Source: Maledivibacter sp.
Lineage (GTDB): Bacteria; Bacillota; Clostridia; Peptostreptococcales; Caminicellaceae
Direction of reading: 5' to 3'
NCBI GenBank assembly: GCA_025210375.1
Contig: JAOASB010000022.1
Span: 1-64,000 of the forward strand
DNA length: 64,000 nucleotides
A program made the translations under genes and the position numbers. The notes under the pieces were generated by a model. The model saw only the letters and a list, made by a program, of their open reading frames with translations, was not told the DNA's origin and searched no databases. How positions within the stretch are numbered: the stretch's first letter is position 1; every line of letters begins with the position of its first letter. This document shows, one piece after another, positions 6,408 to 15,773 of the stretch.

Positions 6408-9400
6408 ATGAAAAAATTATTTATATGTATACTTATGATGATAGTATTAGCATCTATCTTTATCTGGTCAACATATGCTGAAGAAGATATTTTATCTGAT
6501 AATGTTACGATTCAGTGGTCCAAAATAATTTCTAGTGGTGAAGGTTGGTTTGAACCTCGGTGTATACAGGAATTGAGTGGTGGAGGATATATGATTGCTG
6601 GGTCTACAAGTTCAGACGGCGGTAATGTTGATAAGTTGAAAAAGGATAATATTGTGGTTGCAAAGCTATCAGCAGAAGGTAAGCTTGAATGGGAAAAACT
6701 ATATGGTGGTAGTGATTATGATAATGTTGAAATAATTAAGGAAACAAGTGATGAGGGATATGTTTTTATAGGTACCACATCTTCAAATGATGGAGATGTT
6801 TCTGGTAATCATGGCTCAACTGATATTTGGCTAGTTAAAATTTCAAGTAAAGGAAACATACAATGGCAGAAATGTTTTGGTGGTAGTAATCCAGAGGCTA
6901 TGGGTGATGAAGAAGATAATTATGGGGGCTTAATATTAACTGATGATGGAGGGTACATAATTTTAGCAAGTACACAATCAAACGATGGAGATGTTTCTGA
7001 CAATGATGAAGGCAATAGCAATTGGATGGCAAAAGTATCAAATAATGGTAAACTCGAATGGACAAAGTGTATAAATGGACGTGAGCGTATTAGCATTACA
7101 GATATTAAGACTGTAAATGATGGAGGATATATAATTTGTGGTGAAAAGTATTCTCCTTCTAGTGGAGAAGATCGTTATGATGCCTGCGTATTAAAGCTGT
7201 CTAAGCAAGGTGATATTGAATGGCAAAAGACTTATGGTGGTAGTAACTCTGATGGAGCTAGTAACATTTATCCGACGGAAGATGGTGGGTACTTATTTTC
7301 AGGATATACTGATTCAAATGACAGAGATGTTTCAGGTAATCATGGAGCAAGAGATATTTGGATAGTTAAATTATTTCAGAAAGGAAATATTGAGTGGCAA
7401 AAGTGCCTTGGTACACAAGAAACTGAATTCACATCATTTATGGACAAAACGGAAGATGATGGATATATTCTATCGTGTGGTTTTGGGGAAGGAGAAAACT
7501 GGTGGAATGTTAGTGAAGGAAATACTGACATTTCAATATTAAAGATTTCTAGTAAGGGTAATCTTCAATGGTCTAAAAATTTTGGAGGAAATGGGCATGA
7601 GTTATATTCATATGTAAAGCAAGTTAAAGATGGTGGATATATTGTTAGTTGTGAGACTAGATCAGATAGTTTACCTGGATACCCTGATCATCAAGGATGG
7701 TCAGAGGCATGGGTATTAAAGTTAAAGGACGATAACGATTATTCAAATAGTGCAGTAGATGAAGTACTAGGAGAAAGTACAGAAGATGTTCCATCTGCAG
7801 TAATATATAATAATGAATTTGTTTTAACTAATGTAGTAAATGAATCCATTAATAAGAATGAGTTGTATGATGAGATTTATATAGAAATAGATGGAGTAAA
7901 TATCACAAATGAAACAAAAATAAAGTTCGGTAACATTTTGTCAAGTGACGTCAAGGCGATTAGTGATACAAAGCTAAAAGCTAAACTTCCTAAAGAAATT
8001 GAGCCGGGAGTATATGATGTAATTGGAATTAATAATGAGGGACAAACTTCAGTACTTGATAATGCTTTCACTATTTACGAATCTTTAACATTAACTTCAA
8101 TTAAGGTAGGAAATTTAGATATTGAAGCTAATATAATAACGAAAATAGATGATGAAAAATTCTTAGCCAGAGGCAATGTAAAAATAAACAATTTTTTAAG
8201 AACACCAGGAGAACTAGAAATTCATGCATATAGTTTAGTTAAAGATAGTGAATATAGAACAGGTGATATAAAAGGTGATAATAAGCTGTATGTTTCTTTA
8301 AATGGCAATAATGATAGTTTTATCCATAGAGTATTGAGTTATAAAGAAATAAATATATCAAAAGGTAATTTTTTTATTGATGCGTCAAGTAGCAATAAAA
8401 GTTTTTTTAAAAAAACTGGATTGTGTAATATAGACTTAGGAGTTTTTAAACTTGAAGCAGGAACGATATGCGTACTAAAAAATGAGATTAATTTAACAAT
8501 TGGAAAGTTTGCATTTGGTAATTTATTAGGAGATTTTGAAAAGAATAATTCTGTTAAGGGAAAGTTCTTCCCGATTATTGATGAAGTAAAAATGAAGATA
8601 ACAGTAAATGATGTTCTATGTAAAGCCAACTTTGGAATTGACTTTATAGGTGATAGCATCAAGTTACCGTTATTAAAATCCGCTACTCCTAGTAATCTGA
8701 CTTTAGAGATTGATACTATAAGTGAAAATAAAAATTTTATGCTTAAAGGAGACTGTGGAATTTCATTATTTAATAAAGTTAAAAAGAATAATTCATCTTT
8801 CAGTATATTTTATAAGGCTTATAGTAAAGATTTAAGATATCCTGATGAAATAGGTGTAAAACTTGGTTTAGGTAATAATTCTATACCACTTCACCCTTCA
8901 AAACTTGTCTATCTGAAAGGTTTTGGTGGAGGAGCTAGTCAGTTATATGAAATGGTCAAGAATAATAATCTTAGAGGTATAAAAATAAATGCAGCTTGCG
9001 ATATTGGTATTGGTCTAAATGCTTTAAAACTTCCTTTAGTTGGAGATGTTGATATTATTGGACTGGAAGATTTAAAAGGCAGTGCGAAACTAGATTTTAA
9101 GAATTTATCAATAGAGGGTAAATTAAAACTGTTAGGGTTTAATTTAGCTGATGGCTCCATGGAATATGATTGTTGCAATGGATTTACGGCAAAAGCAAAT
9201 GGTGAGATAGAACTTGCTCTTATTTTAGTTGAGTTTGGAACCAAAGGAGATATGTTATTTTCAGTTACTAATGATGGACTTTTAGCTGAAAATAATTCAG
9301 AAGTATATATTAATAAATTATGGACTAGTGAAAAGTATAGTGGTGATGGTAACTCTAAATTTATCTTTAATAAAGATGTCACTGTGTTTGTTTTGACAGC

Positions 9401-9500
9401 TAGAGGAAATAATGATGCTATGAGTATTAGAGTCGCTTTAGATAATGAAGGAAATATACTCAATTTATTTAAGAAAGTTAAGGTTGAAATAGATTTCTAA
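6408..9500 (+). CDS. Large secreted beta-propeller / IPT-domain surface protein
   Basis: A 1030-residue secreted protein. A signal peptide (MKKLFICILMMIVLASIF, cut after TYA) is followed by six or seven repeats of about 55-60 residues to about residue 430. Each has the pattern G.IQWQKCFGGS...EDGGYI..G.T.SNDGDVSGNHG..DIW.VK, which looks like the blades of a beta-propeller. Residues about 490-560 resemble an IPT/TIG domain (FGNILSSDVKAISDTKLKAKL). The last 450 residues are glycine- and hydrophobic-rich beta strands with no recognised family. No LPXTG or membrane anchor is visible, so it is probably secreted or held by the membrane protein encoded 16 bp downstream. The SD is GGGAGGG. Its ligand is unknown. 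Confidence 0.85.
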   Translation: MKKLFICILMMIVLASIFIWSTYAEEDILSDNVTIQWSKIISSGEGWFEPRCIQELSGGGYMIAGSTSSDGGNVDKLKKDNIVVAKLSAEGKLEWEKLYGGSDYDNVEIIKETSDEGYVFIGTTSSNDGDVSGNHGSTDIWLVKISSKGNIQWQKCFGGSNPEAMGDEEDNYGGLILTDDGGYIILASTQSNDGDVSDNDEGNSNWMAKVSNNGKLEWTKCINGRERISITDIKTVNDGGYIICGEKYSPSSGEDRYDACVLKLSKQGDIEWQKTYGGSNSDGASNIYPTEDGGYLFSGYTDSNDRDVSGNHGARDIWIVKLFQKGNIEWQKCLGTQETEFTSFMDKTEDDGYILSCGFGEGENWWNVSEGNTDISILKISSKGNLQWSKNFGGNGHELYSYVKQVKDGGYIVSCETRSDSLPGYPDHQGWSEAWVLKLKDDNDYSNSAVDEVLGESTEDVPSAVIYNNEFVLTNVVNESINKNELYDEIYIEIDGVNITNETKIKFGNILSSDVKAISDTKLKAKLPKEIEPGVYDVIGINNEGQTSVLDNAFTIYESLTLTSIKVGNLDIEANIITKIDDEKFLARGNVKINNFLRTPGELEIHAYSLVKDSEYRTGDIKGDNKLYVSLNGNNDSFIHRVLSYKEINISKGNFFIDASSSNKSFFKKTGLCNIDLGVFKLEAGTICVLKNEINLTIGKFAFGNLLGDFEKNNSVKGKFFPIIDEVKMKITVNDVLCKANFGIDFIGDSIKLPLLKSATPSNLTLEIDTISENKNFMLKGDCGISLFNKVKKNNSSFSIFYKAYSKDLRYPDEIGVKLGLGNNSIPLHPSKLVYLKGFGGGASQLYEMVKNNNLRGIKINAACDIGIGLNALKLPLVGDVDIIGLEDLKGSAKLDFKNLSIEGKLKLLGFNLADGSMEYDCCNGFTAKANGEIELALILVEFGTKGDMLFSVTNDGLLAENNSEVYINKLWTSEKYSGDGNSKFIFNKDVTVFVLTARGNNDAMSIRVALDNEGNILNLFKKVKVEIDF

Positions 9501-9516
9501 GAAAGGAAAATAAATA

Positions 9517-11019
9517 ATGAAAAAATACATTGCATTTATTTTGTTAATTGTTTTTATTTTTTCTGACTTTACAGTATATGGAAGTGAGAAAAAAGTTGAT
9601 TTAGAAATCAAAGATAAGATGAAAAACTCTCTTTTCTTAATTACATGGCAAAATGATAGTGAGGCATTGGTTGAATTGACAACACCTAATGGAGAAACAT
9701 TAAATGCTGAAAATTTAAAAGAAAGATATAAATTATATGAAAAATGTATCGCTATTTTTATAAATACTCCTGAAATTGGGAATTGGAAATTTAAAATTAG
9801 TGGTGAAAATCTTGGCAAGGTATCAATTGAGGTGAGTGAAATCACTGAATTAATAGAAATTGAAGATTTTAATATTTTAACTGAAGATAATAGAAATAGC
9901 TATAAATTTGAATGGAATATAAAAAATACAAAGAAAGAATTTACTATTTCTTTGTATGCTGATATTGACAACAAAGGATATGATGGTACAAAAATTATCA
10001 GTTTTAGTGGTGATGTTAGTGGAAGCAAAAACATTAAAATTGATAACTTAAGTTATGGAGAATATTACTTTTATATGAAAGCAGAGTCTAGTAATAAAGC
10101 AGTTGATTATATGTACTATGATAAACCATTATTAGTAAATAGTCCAAATGCACCAGAAAAAGTAGAAAATATTAAGATGATGTTTGATAATAATCAGCTA
10201 AACATTGTTTGGGATAAATCAAAAGATCCAAATATAAAATCTTATAGAATAATGTTATTCAAAAAAGAAAATAGTAGACCTTTTTTCTTTGAAGACATAA
10301 ATGATATAGGCTACAATTATTCATATTATGATGAAGAAGATATGGAAGTTGCTGTTGCTGCAATTAGTAATGAAGGTATTAGAGGAAAATATGATAAAAA
10401 ATCAGTGGATATTAAAAACTATAAAACTCTAGAAGCAAAAATAGGATTTCCCAAAGTAGAAATATTGAATACCAAAAAAATTATCTTGCCTATTGATTTT
10501 GTAGATGATTGCAGAGCAAGTTTATTAGTAAATGATATAATTATTATGAAAGATATTTCAGAAACCAATACTTTCTTAGTCAATTTAGTAGAAGGAGTAA
10601 ATAATGTAAATGTTATTCTGGAAGATGATAGTGGAAACAAAAAATATTATGATAAAAAGTATTTTGTAGATACTTATCCTCCTCAGTTAAATTTAAGCAA
10701 GGATTATGATAACATACAAACTAAATCTGATAATATAATAATCTCAGGTGCTTTAGAACCTAATGCAAAGCTATATATAAATGGAAGAGAAATAGATATA
10801 CCCCATAATAGAACTTTTGACTATAAAATGGATTTGTTAGACAAAGAAAACAAGCTTAATATAAGAGCAGTTGATTTAGCAGGAAATGAAGTGATATATA
10901 ATGGAGTGATATATAAAGCTAATGGCACAAACTATTTTATGATAATTTTATTAGGGGGCTTACTACTAACTTTAATACTGGCATTTTATTTTATTAAAAA
11001 ACAGCCTAAAATTAAATAA
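9517..11019 (+). CDS. Membrane-anchored extracellular protein with Fn3-like domains
   Basis: A 500-residue protein with an N-terminal signal peptide (MKKYIAFILLIVFIFSDFTV), a long extracellular part and one C-terminal membrane helix (FMIILLGGLLLTLILAFYFI) ending in a short basic tail. The middle has Fn3-like strands (about residues 210-300, APEKVENIKMMFDNNQLNIVW) and later bacterial Ig-like segments (GNKKYYDKKYFVDTYPP and LYINGREIDIP). It follows the propeller gene by 16 bp with an SD of its own (GAAAGGA), so the pair is probably one operon making a secreted protein and its membrane partner. I found no enzyme motif. Confidence 0.82.
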   Translation: MKKYIAFILLIVFIFSDFTVYGSEKKVDLEIKDKMKNSLFLITWQNDSEALVELTTPNGETLNAENLKERYKLYEKCIAIFINTPEIGNWKFKISGENLGKVSIEVSEITELIEIEDFNILTEDNRNSYKFEWNIKNTKKEFTISLYADIDNKGYDGTKIISFSGDVSGSKNIKIDNLSYGEYYFYMKAESSNKAVDYMYYDKPLLVNSPNAPEKVENIKMMFDNNQLNIVWDKSKDPNIKSYRIMLFKKENSRPFFFEDINDIGYNYSYYDEEDMEVAVAAISNEGIRGKYDKKSVDIKNYKTLEAKIGFPKVEILNTKKIILPIDFVDDCRASLLVNDIIIMKDISETNTFLVNLVEGVNNVNVILEDDSGNKKYYDKKYFVDTYPPQLNLSKDYDNIQTKSDNIIISGALEPNAKLYINGREIDIPHNRTFDYKMDLLDKENKLNIRAVDLAGNEVIYNGVIYKANGTNYFMIILLGGLLLTLILAFYFIKKQPKIK

Positions 11020-11345
11020 AGTAAAAATATTTGTACTGATGATGTAAATCGTTAAATAGAAGCAATCTATGGATCAATTCATTTTTTGGTTTGAATAGAG
11101 GGTGTAAATAAATCTGTGTCCGAAGGAAGATGTATCCTGACTGACAATAGATAACTGACAAGAATAAATAGAATTTTAATATATAAAGTTGTTTATATAT
11201 TTGCCAAAGTTATAGATTTTATACATAAAATTGAATAATTTTGGCAATAATTTTTATAATAGGGTGAATTTTATCTTAAACCATTATTACGATAAGGAAT
11301 ACTAGCTTTATGCAGTCTAAATTTTAGATTTTTTAGGTGTGGTTT

Positions 11346-11522
11346 TTAAATTTTATTACTAATTACTTTCCTTATCTGTTCATAAATATCTTGTTCAGAG
11401 TATTCAAATATGTGTCCATCATCATCTGTTATAGGGGAACCATACTGTGTTAACAATTGATGTTTTAGGGTATTTGAGATAGAGATTCCCCTACTACCAA
11501 GATATTTTTTCGTAAGCAACAT
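11346..11522 (-). CDS. Small ORF inside the IS256 element, unknown function
   Basis: A 58-codon gene in the same direction as the transposase and inside the element's inverted repeats. The start is the ATG at 11522, because GGAGGT stands 6-7 bp before it; a further in-frame ATG at 11537 lies before that SD. The product starts MLLTKKYLGSRGISISN and ends with an acidic helix, EYSEQDIYEQIRKVI. It is soluble and unrecognised. Its stop is 222 bp from the left inverted repeat. It could be an accessory gene of the element or a captured gene. An own SD argues that it is expressed. Confidence 0.6.
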   Translation of the reverse strand: MLLTKKYLGSRGISISNTLKHQLLTQYGSPITDDDGHIFEYSEQDIYEQIRKVISNKI

Positions 11523-11579
11523 ATGTAATACCTCCATTTTAAGCCTAAAATAAAAGGCTGGATTAAAGATTTAAAGCTT

Positions 11580-12800
11580 TTATTTTACATAGGGAGATAA
11601 TCTCTCGCTGTAGAAAATCATTAGTTGATTAAGGACTACATCCCAGTTCCTATATCTCAATGTCCACTTTCTCATTATGTTCTGGCTAGCTAAATAGAGC
11701 ATCTTTTCTAGTGACTGATCAGATGGGAAAACGGACTTTGTTTTTGTTACCTTCCTAAATTGACGATGAAGTCCTTCTATTATGTTAGTAGTGTACATAA
11801 TTCTTCTAATCTCTAAAGGAAATTTGAAGAAAGGTGATAAAATATCCCAATTTGACTCCCAACTCTTGATAGCATAAGGATATTTCTTACCCCATTTTTC
11901 CTCAAGCTCCATTAACTTTTCATAAGCACTTTCTTCATTAACAGCAGTATATACTTCTTTAAAATCCTTAGAGAATGACTTTCTATCCTTGTAATTAACA
12001 TATTTAAATGAATAGCGAAGCTGGTGTATTATGCATCTTTGAATTTCTGACTTAGGAAATGAAGCCTGGATTGCTTCCTTTATTCCGGTTAGGCCATCTA
12101 CACTAAATATTAATACGTCCTTAACACCTCGATTTTTAAGCTCATTTAAGATTCCTAGCCAAAACTTTGAAGATTCGCTTTCACCTATCCAAATTCCTAA
12201 AATATCCTTTATTCCATCCATAGTTATTCCTAGAACCACATATGCTGCTTTACTCTTTATCTGACCATCTTCTCTAACCTTATAGTGTACAGCATCCATG
12301 AATACGAAGGGGTAAATAGTTTCTAGAGTTCTATTTTGCCACTCCTTTATCTGGGGTAAAATTCTATCTGTTATTTTACTTACCATTTCTGCTGACATTT
12401 CAATACCATATATGTCTTGTAATTGATCATGAATATCTCTAGTAGACATACCCCTGGCATAAAGGGATATTACCTTATCTTCAATACCTGAAGTATCTCT
12501 TTTGTTCTTTGGAACAACTGTAGGTTCAAATTCTCCATTTCGGTCCCTTGGAACTTCTATTTCCATTTCTCCAAACTTAGTTTTAACTGTCTTTTCACCA
12601 TAACCATTTCTACAGTTATCTGTCTTTTTGTTTTTTCTATCTCCCTTTTCGTAACCTAAGTTAGTTTCTAATTCTGCTTCTAACATTTCTTGCAGGGTAT
12701 CTTTAAATAAATCTTTTAGATATGAATGTAGGTCTCCTGCTGTTTTTAAATTTCCTCCCGAAATCATTTCTCTTAATACTTTTTTTGGTACTGTACTCAT
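11580..12800 (-). CDS. IS256-family (Mutator-type) DDE transposase
   Basis: A full-length 406-residue transposase. The DDE triad is visible: Asp169 in FMDAVHYKV, Asp235 in FSVDGLTG and Glu342 in NIIEGLHRQF, with the family C..H motif RCIIHQLR (Cys256, His259) between the second Asp and the Glu. The N-terminal segment ETNLGYEKG...RNGYGEKTVKTKFG is also typical and binds the ends. The SD is AGGAG 6 bp before the ATG. Nothing is broken, so the element could be active. A possible hairpin-rich tail of about 470 bp follows the stop codon. Confidence 0.97.
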   Translation of the reverse strand: MSTVPKKVLREMISGGNLKTAGDLHSYLKDLFKDTLQEMLEAELETNLGYEKGDRKNKKTDNCRNGYGEKTVKTKFGEMEIEVPRDRNGEFEPTVVPKNKRDTSGIEDKVISLYARGMSTRDIHDQLQDIYGIEMSAEMVSKITDRILPQIKEWQNRTLETIYPFVFMDAVHYKVREDGQIKSKAAYVVLGITMDGIKDILGIWIGESESSKFWLGILNELKNRGVKDVLIFSVDGLTGIKEAIQASFPKSEIQRCIIHQLRYSFKYVNYKDRKSFSKDFKEVYTAVNEESAYEKLMELEEKWGKKYPYAIKSWESNWDILSPFFKFPLEIRRIMYTTNIIEGLHRQFRKVTKTKSVFPSDQSLEKMLYLASQNIMRKWTLRYRNWDVVLNQLMIFYSERLSPYVK

Positions 12801-12895
12801 ACAAAAACTCCTCTCTGGTTTTATTTGTTAATTATTGCCAGAAAGGAGCTTTTATTTTCATTCAAACACAGATTTTTTTACATTCCCTTTGAATA

Positions 12896-13252
12896 ATCCT
12901 ATTTTATAGTCTGATAAAACTTAGGAATTTATCAAGGTTAAAATGCACTGACTACTCCGCTCACGACGGATTCTCAAATTTTATAGATTGGCTAGTTGAT
13001 GGGATTATGTAAAATTATGGCTGACTATTAAATCACAGATTTAGATAAAACCACGAGTCTACAGTTTTTAGCTTATAAATTCCGCATTTTTATATCCGTA
13101 AACGTTTGCTCTTGCCTTGGTGATAGAAGCATATAAAAAACAAAGTAGACCTCATTATTAAAATCTACTTTGTCCTTGGTTACAGCTTTACTAGTATTGA
13201 TTCATATAGTAAGTTTTGGATGTCAACTCTAAAAGAATAATATAATTCTAAA
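12896..13252. other. Intergenic region right of the IS256 element
   Basis: The 357 bp between the target duplication and the secreted-protein gene contain no convincing gene. The only clear structure is the terminator-like hairpin at 13140-13173. Confidence 0.6.
13140..13173. terminator. Terminator downstream of the leftward secreted-protein gene
   Basis: ACAAAGTAGA (13140-13149) pairs with TCTACTTTGT (13164-13173) across a 14-nt loop. It lies 80 bp beyond the stop of the leftward gene at 13253. On the minus strand the stem runs into a T-rich stretch. Confidence 0.6.
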
Positions 13253-14317
13253 TTAATATGTCTTTATACTGTTTAATGAAACTTGATCTGATTCATCATA
13301 TTTAGTAGAAGAACTTGGAGAAAATCCTACTGAACCAATTCCAATGCTAGGGTTTAGTTTGTATCCTTTTGTGACATGACCATATTTTGCTACCATGAAG
13401 AAATAATTACCCTCATCAACATGTCTTTTAACATTACCAATTACTATATATGCTCTACCGTAACATTTATTTGCAGTAGGAAGATCAATAGAAGCGGAGA
13501 GACCATGTCCTTCTGGATCAGCATCAATCATATTATCAACACTGCTCCATTTATTCATAAAATAAGCTTTCATAGATGCATCATAATCATAGTAATCTGT
13601 TATACCAACATGTACACCTGTATGAGATAAAGCCATAACGTCTCGACTAAAAGTGTACGGCATATCAGACCAACTAAAATCCATTCCCAGTTTCTTTTTT
13701 ATTTTTGTGCTAGTAGACATGTCATATGCATTTATTCCGAATCTCAAAACGCCTGAATCAAAATGCTCTGTAACTGTTGTACCACCTGATTTTTTGGTTT
13801 TGAAATTACTTAAGGAACTTTCTTCTTTTTTCCCATTTGTAATTTTATATACAGAAATATTTCTTTGTTTGCTAATATTTTCTAGATTGTTTACTATACC
13901 TTCTATAAATGTTTCTTTATTCTGAAAATATTTTTTTTCTTCTTGTTTTGAAATAGGTATCATTGCTGAGTATATGCTTCCATTTTCAAGTTTTTCACAA
14001 GAATATGAATCGCTGTTCGAATTATTATCTTTTTTATATAGAACTAAATATATTGTATCTTCACTGCTTCCTATGAACTTGTAATTATTTTTTACTATTT
14101 CTTTTATTTCTTTATTTGACAGATACTTAATACGTTCTTCAGGAAAACCTAGTGATTTTAGCTTGTTTAAAGTAGAGGGATTTAAGTTTGAAATTTTTTC
14201 GTTTAAATGTTTTTCTAGGATATCGTCTCTAACAAAACTAGGTGTTTCAGCAAATGATGTAAATGAAACTAATAGCATGGAAAAAACGATAATCAATGAT
14301 AAAATTTTGTGTTTCAT
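13253..14317 (-). CDS. Secreted protein of unknown function
   Basis: A 354-residue exported protein. The start is the ATG at 14317, which follows AAGGAGTGAG and begins the signal peptide MKHKILSLIIVFSMLLVSF (cut near FAE); upstream in-frame codons lack an SD. A helical, charged region (to about residue 85, with a short repeat-like LNPSTLNKLKSLGF) is followed by a mixed region and a C-terminal domain from about residue 185 (GGTTVTEHFDSGVLRFGI) with many aromatic residues. No enzyme motif, lipobox or anchor is visible and I do not recognise the family. The gene is divergent from the membrane-protein gene at 14431, with 113 bp between the starts, so they may share control. Confidence 0.78.
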   Translation of the reverse strand: MKHKILSLIIVFSMLLVSFTSFAETPSFVRDDILEKHLNEKISNLNPSTLNKLKSLGFPEERIKYLSNKEIKEIVKNNYKFIGSSEDTIYLVLYKKDNNSNSDSYSCEKLENGSIYSAMIPISKQEEKKYFQNKETFIEGIVNNLENISKQRNISVYKITNGKKEESSLSNFKTKKSGGTTVTEHFDSGVLRFGINAYDMSTSTKIKKKLGMDFSWSDMPYTFSRDVMALSHTGVHVGITDYYDYDASMKAYFMNKWSSVDNMIDADPEGHGLSASIDLPTANKCYGRAYIVIGNVKRHVDEGNYFFMVAKYGHVTKGYKLNPSIGIGSVGFSPSSSTKYDESDQVSLNSIKTY

Positions 14318-14430
14318 AAAACTCACTCCTTTTTTAAAAAATGTAATATCATCCATAAACTTACTGTAAAATAATAACATAATATGATATATTAATCAAG
14401 TGTACTAAAAATATCAAAAGGAGAATTTTT

Positions 14431-14979
14431 ATGATGAAATATTTTTCTGCAAAAAAATTAAATATTTTAATATTATTTTTCGTGTTTGTCATGGTTTTTG
14501 ATATGTTTATTAATTTTTTTCAAACAAGAACACCTGAAAGTGCACTGGAATATGAATTTGCAAGTGATTCTACACCTTTTAACTTAAAAACGGTCTTAAA
14601 TACAATTGACATTAATTCTAATTCTAAATTCATCTTTTATAGAAATTATAGAAATAATTTGTCACATGCTTTTGTGTTAAAGAAATGGAATAAAACATGG
14701 GAAGTTATTTCAATTAGGGGGCAAGTACCTATAAAGTCTAAAGATCAAAATATTAGCTTTTTTAAACACACATTAATATTCAATAAAAATAAGAAGCTTC
14801 ATATTTATGGTGGGATTATATATAACAAAAAAATAAATAGAATTTTTATAGATGAGAAACCAGCCAAAATAATTCAAAATGAAGATAATATTAGAATTTG
14901 GTATATAGAAACCAATAAAAAAATTACTAGTGATGAAATAAAAATATATGATTCTTTAGGTAATCAAATTAGTTTATAA
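14431..14979 (+). CDS. Membrane-anchored hypothetical protein
   Basis: A 182-residue protein with a strong SD (AAAAGGAG) and two adjacent ATG codons at 14431 and 14434. One N-terminal helix (about residues 10-31, ILILFFVFVMVFDMFINFF) without a cleavage site leaves the rest outside the membrane. The soluble part is rich in K, N and I, with strand-like repeats such as WKVISIRGQV-type segments and KIYDSLGNQISL at the end. No family was recognised. It is divergent from the secreted-protein gene at 13253-14317, which suggests a shared surface function, though this rests on position alone. Confidence 0.72.
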   Translation: MMKYFSAKKLNILILFFVFVMVFDMFINFFQTRTPESALEYEFASDSTPFNLKTVLNTIDINSNSKFIFYRNYRNNLSHAFVLKKWNKTWEVISIRGQVPIKSKDQNISFFKHTLIFNKNKKLHIYGGIIYNKKINRIFIDEKPAKIIQNEDNIRIWYIETNKKITSDEIKIYDSLGNQISL

Positions 14980-15139
14980 ATTTAAAACTTGCAAACTATA
15001 TAAGCTAAATAATACTAGATAAAGTCATTATCGGTATTGTCAAGACAGTATTACAAAGTGCATAATCTCCATCTTGGCCATCACAAATTTGTATTCCTAA
15101 TTTTCAATTGACAAATACAACAGGAACGCTTTTAAAAAA

Positions 15140-15715
15140 ATGTCGGAGATATTGGAAACTGTAGAGTCCTCTGATGACTGTATTCTTTACCCTCAGGATG
15201 AAACTTATATTAGAACCGAATCCAATAACAGACGAATTTGGAGCCCCATTGGGGTATCCCCTATATTAGAACGTAATGCTACTCATAATGGAATCAATGC
15301 CATTGGAGCCACTGAAGTTTTAAAGAACTTTGATACTGTCATAGATATTTATCATTCACAAAAATCAATAACCTCCGTTGAAATAAAAGCTTTTCTAGAA
15401 CATTTATTAGAAATAAATCCAGGGAAAAAGGTATATCTGGTCTGGGATGATGCACGTACCCATACTAGCACAATGATTCAACAATATCTTAAAGTCAATG
15501 AAAAGCGCTTAATTACTATCAATTCACCTAAATATTCTCTTGGTATGAATCACCAGGAAAATCTCTGGAATAGATTGAAAGCTCTTTTGTTTAGACCTTC
15601 TGCAAGATGTTGTATTGAAGAACTTATGGCTGATATTTTTGATATTTATTGCGAATTTAATTCTAGTATTAATGGAGTTTATTTACTAACCTATGCCAAA
15701 AGTTTCTTGGTATAG
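15140..15715 (+). pseudogene. IS630-family transposase, N-terminally truncated
   Basis: The frame encodes the catalytic half of an IS630/Tc1-mariner-type transposase: the first Asp in PQDETYIR, the second in VYLVWDDARTHTS, and the Glu in MNHQENLWNRLK, where the usual PDLNPIE.LW region is diverged. Full members have about 340-370 residues with an N-terminal helix-turn-helix; only 191 remain here, starting MSEILETVESSDDCILY with no SD. No HTH-coding sequence was found upstream in 14980-15139. It is best read as a 5'-deleted relic. A perfect 30-bp palindrome follows at 15726-15755. Confidence 0.8.
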
Positions 15716-15725
15716 ATTAAGTTTT

Positions 15726-15755
15726 AACTTGGGATATCTATAGATATCCCAAGTT
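15726..15755. terminator. Perfect 30-bp palindrome after the IS630 remnant
   Basis: AACTTGGGATATCTA followed directly by its complement TAGATATCCCAAGTT, 10 bp after the transposase stop. It can fold into a strong hairpin, but no T-run follows, so it may be an insertion-sequence end or a cruciform rather than a terminator. Confidence 0.5.
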
Positions 15756-15773
15756 AATGATTGTGTAAATGTA

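Larger units (their letters stand above)
11098..12887. mobile_element. IS256-family insertion sequence with 8-bp target duplication
   Basis: The leftward transposase gene is bracketed by inverted repeats. The left end is at 11098-11124 (contains TGTAAATAAATCTGTGT) and the right end is the complement of 12861-12887 (contains TGTAAAAAAATCTGTGT), 21 of 27 matching. The direct repeat TTTGAATA lies immediately outside at 11090-11097 and 12888-12895, the 8-bp duplication expected for this family. The element is 1790 bp, longer than the usual 1.3-1.5 kb, because about 470 bp lie between the transposase stop and the left end. That part holds a 58-codon ORF and a hairpin (TTGCCAAAGTTAT at 11201-11213 with ATAATTTTGGCAA at 11235-11247). 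An intact target duplication indicates simple transposition. Confidence 0.85.

Noticed and set aside
9465..9845. Leftward 126-codon frame with hydrophobic composition
   Set aside because: Antisense of the start of a well-supported secreted-protein gene; the hydrophobicity comes from complementing K/N codons.
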